Of a DNA stretch of 6,337 nucleotides, positions 5,207 to 6,337 are shown one piece after another. The translations under genes were made by a program, and so were the position numbers. Below the pieces are notes generated by a model. That model searched no databases, was not told where the DNA came from, and saw nothing but the letters and a program-made list of their open reading frames with translations. Positions within the stretch are counted from its first letter, which is position 1, and every line of letters starts with the position of its first letter. The stretch lies in assembly GCA_002308875.1 (NCBI GenBank), contig DBWK01000075.1, forward strand, positions 1 to 6,337, given 5' to 3'. The stretch comes from Treponema sp. UBA1240 (GTDB taxonomy: Bacteria; Spirochaetota; Spirochaetia; Treponematales; Treponemataceae).

Positions 5207-6132
5207 CAGAAAAAGAAAAACTTCTTTTTATTCTTTGTAAGTTTTTTTGCAATTGCTTTTATTGTTTTATCCGCTTCATAGTATGAAACCTGACACGTTC
5301 CAACCTGTTTGTGTCCGCCGCCACCGTAATAGGAGCAGATTTCGCCAATGTCTGCCGTGCATGTTCTGTTTAAAATGCTGTAGCCGATTGCGATAGAAAC
5401 ATTCTGCTTGTTTTTGCCGTCAACAATCCACATAGAAACGTTCTGTTCCGGATAAAGACTGTATATGTAAAAACGGTTTCCAGCGTTGATTGTGTTTACA
5501 CCACGCAAGTCCGTAATAATGAGATTTTTCTCAATGCGGGTGTGTTCCTTGAGCATTTTATCGAAAAGGGCTGTTTGTTCGTTGTAGCACAAAAGGCGTT
5601 CCTTAACGTCTGGCAGTTCAAGAATTTCTTCGGGAGTTTTTTCTGCACATTCAGCAAGAAGTTTTTCCATAAGTTTTAAGTTTGAAACGGTGAATTCTCT
5701 GAATCTGCCCAGTCCAGTCCTTGGATCGATGATAAATCCCAAAAGTATTCCGCCTGTTGGGTTATGAATTTCTTCAAGAGTGAGATTACCGGAATCAACT
5801 TTATCACAGGCTTCTACAAGCGACTTAAAGTGCGGCAGTTTTTCATTGCCGTTGTAATAGTCAAAGATAACACGGGCGCATGAAGGAGCAAGTTCGCATT
5901 TTCCGGGAACGTCCACATGTTTTGTACCTATTTCAGAAGAATGATGATCGAACCACATTCCACAACCGTCCATATATGGAACATTTGCAAGAACGTCATT
6001 CGAAGTGATTTCAAAATTACCGTCCTGTATGTCTTTGGGATGTACAAAAGTCCATGTATCAATAATGTGAAGAACTTTTAAAAGCGCTCCGCAAACCAAA
6101 CCGTCAAAATCAGAACGAGTGACTAATCTCAT
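5206..6132 (-). CDS. DHH/DHHA1 family phosphoesterase (exopolyphosphatase-like)
   Basis: The family uses two metal ions to hydrolyse phosphodiester or phosphoanhydride bonds; members include RecJ, oligoribonuclease NrnA, cyclic-di-AMP phosphodiesterases and exopolyphosphatases. In this 308-residue protein: motif I T-R-S-D-F-D-G (5-11), motif II W-F-D-H-H-S-S (60-66), motif III Asp110 in 'E-A-C-D-K-V-D', and the DHHA1 substrate loop Y-Y-G-G-G-G-H (268-274). The usual His of motif I is Arg6, and the common A-A-G after the glycine-rich loop is replaced by V-G-T; the whole looks like the 'exopolyphosphatase-related' branch of the family. There are no membrane segments, so it is cytoplasmic. It ends with an odd K-K-K-F-F-F-F tail. 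Start: ATG 6132 with AGGGAG at 6139-6144 six bases before it. It is 70 bases after argH and shares one base with the CYTH gene. The substrate is not determined by sequence. Confidence 0.88.
   Translation of the reverse strand: MRLVTRSDFDGLVCGALLKVLHIIDTWTFVHPKDIQDGNFEITSNDVLANVPYMDGCGMWFDHHSSEIGTKHVDVPGKCELAPSCARVIFDYYNGNEKLPHFKSLVEACDKVDSGNLTLEEIHNPTGGILLGFIIDPRTGLGRFREFTVSNLKLMEKLLAECAEKTPEEILELPDVKERLLCYNEQTALFDKMLKEHTRIEKNLIITDLRGVNTINAGNRFYIYSLYPEQNVSMWIVDGKNKQNVSIAIGYSILNRTCTADIGEICSYYGGGGHKQVGTCQVSYYEADKTIKAIAKKLTKNKKKFFFF
5210..5229 (-). repeat. Perfect A/T-rich inverted repeat at the end of the DHH gene
   Basis: On the - strand AAAAAGAA, a 4-base loop GTTT, and TTCTTTTT form a perfect 8-bp hairpin. 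It encodes the K-K-F-F-F-F end of the DHH protein and lies just before the TGATG junction with the CYTH gene. It has only one G:C pair, so it would be a weak RNA structure. Confidence 0.6.
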
Positions 6133-6138
6133 ACTTTT

Positions 6139-6144
6139 CTCCCT
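6139..6144 (-). promoter_or_regulatory. Ribosome binding site of the DHH phosphoesterase gene
   Basis: On the - strand AGGGAG stands six bases before the ATG at 6132, the strongest translation signal on this strand in the window. It supports the chosen start and suggests that the DHH gene is the main translational entry for the DHH-CYTH pair. Confidence 0.8.
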
Positions 6145-6160
6145 AAGACTTAAAAGAATG

Positions 6161-6199
6161 TGTATTTTATATGATAATACAGTTTTTTAAAATCCACAA
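6161..6199 (-). promoter_or_regulatory. Weak promoter candidate with overlapping palindrome upstream of the DHH gene
   Basis: On the - strand TTGTGG (6194-6199) lies 17 bases before TATCAT (6171-6176), which matches the -10 at 5 of 6; the -35 matches only 3 of 6. A near-palindrome with arms TGTATT/AATACA (6161-6181, 21 bases) covers the -10. No terminator follows argH, so the genes may also be transcribed from the argH promoter outside the window. Confidence 0.35.
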
Positions 6200-6202
6200 G
6201 CT

Positions 6203-6337
6203 TCATTTTTTGCTGTTTAAAAACTGTTTGAGGTCTTTTATCTGTTCGCAGATTTTTTCGTGTGCCGGTCCACCGGTCGTTTTTCTTGCGGCAACGCAAA
6301 AAGCGGGTTTGAGCCTTTCAAAAACATCTTTTTCGAT
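6203..6337 (-). CDS. argH: Argininosuccinate lyase, C-terminal 44 residues (partial)
   Basis: This open frame enters from the right edge and stops at a TGA (6203-6205), so only its last 44 residues are visible. It reads '...D-V-F-E-R-L-K-P', then 'C-V-A-A-R-K-T-T-G-G-P-A' and 'I-C-E-Q-I-K-D-L'. This is the typical end of argininosuccinate lyase, where 'V-x-x-R-x-x-x-G-G-x-A' precedes the terminal helix. That enzyme splits argininosuccinate to arginine and fumarate, the last step of arginine synthesis. The catalytic part is outside the window, so the identity rests on a short tail motif. It is in the same direction as the DHH gene, 70 bases upstream of it. Confidence 0.72.
   Translation of the reverse strand: MEKDVFERLKPAFCVAARKTTGGPAHEKICEQIKDLKQFLNSKK

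Overview
The window looks like chromosomal core DNA from a spirochaete, most likely a Treponema or close relative. This is an inference from gene content: a long-form PPi-dependent phosphofructokinase of the spirochaete/plant type, an LptC that carries a lipoprotein signal instead of a plain membrane anchor, and a DHH phosphoesterase of the 'TRSDFDG' type. The DNA is AT-rich with many A and T tracts. There are no rRNA or tRNA genes, CRISPR arrays, insertion sequences or phage genes visible.

Left half, + strand. Bases 1-95 hold what may be the 3' half of an upstream terminator and a candidate promoter. Three tightly overlapping genes follow (96-2030): an LptC-like lipoprotein, an LptA/OstA-like periplasmic protein and the LptB ATPase. 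Together they are the envelope-lipid export module (ATPase, periplasmic anchor, bridge); the membrane subunits LptF/G and the outer-membrane LptD are not in the window. A 97-base gap then carries a good promoter candidate for the diphosphate-fructose-6-phosphate phosphotransferase gene (pfp), whose real start is 2128. It ends at a hairpin that serves both strands.

Right half, - strand, read from right to left. The C-terminal end of argininosuccinate lyase (argH) runs off the window edge. It is followed by a DHH/DHHA1 phosphoesterase, a CYTH-domain protein that shares one base with it (TGATG), and a secreted protein with two glycogen-binding (AMPK-beta/CBM48-like) folds. The two transcription directions converge on the terminator at about 3792-3837.

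The metabolic genes could be read as a phosphate/pyrophosphate theme. DHH/DHHA1 proteins include exopolyphosphatases, CYTH proteins include tripolyphosphatases as well as class IV adenylyl cyclases, and PFP spends PPi in glycolysis. Only the DHH-CYTH link is supported by gene structure (coupled translation); the rest is speculation. The most unusual gene is the secreted tandem carbohydrate-binding protein, in which each of the two copies appears to have kept a different one of the two sugar-stacking tryptophans. I see no clear sign of a wholly new multi-gene system.
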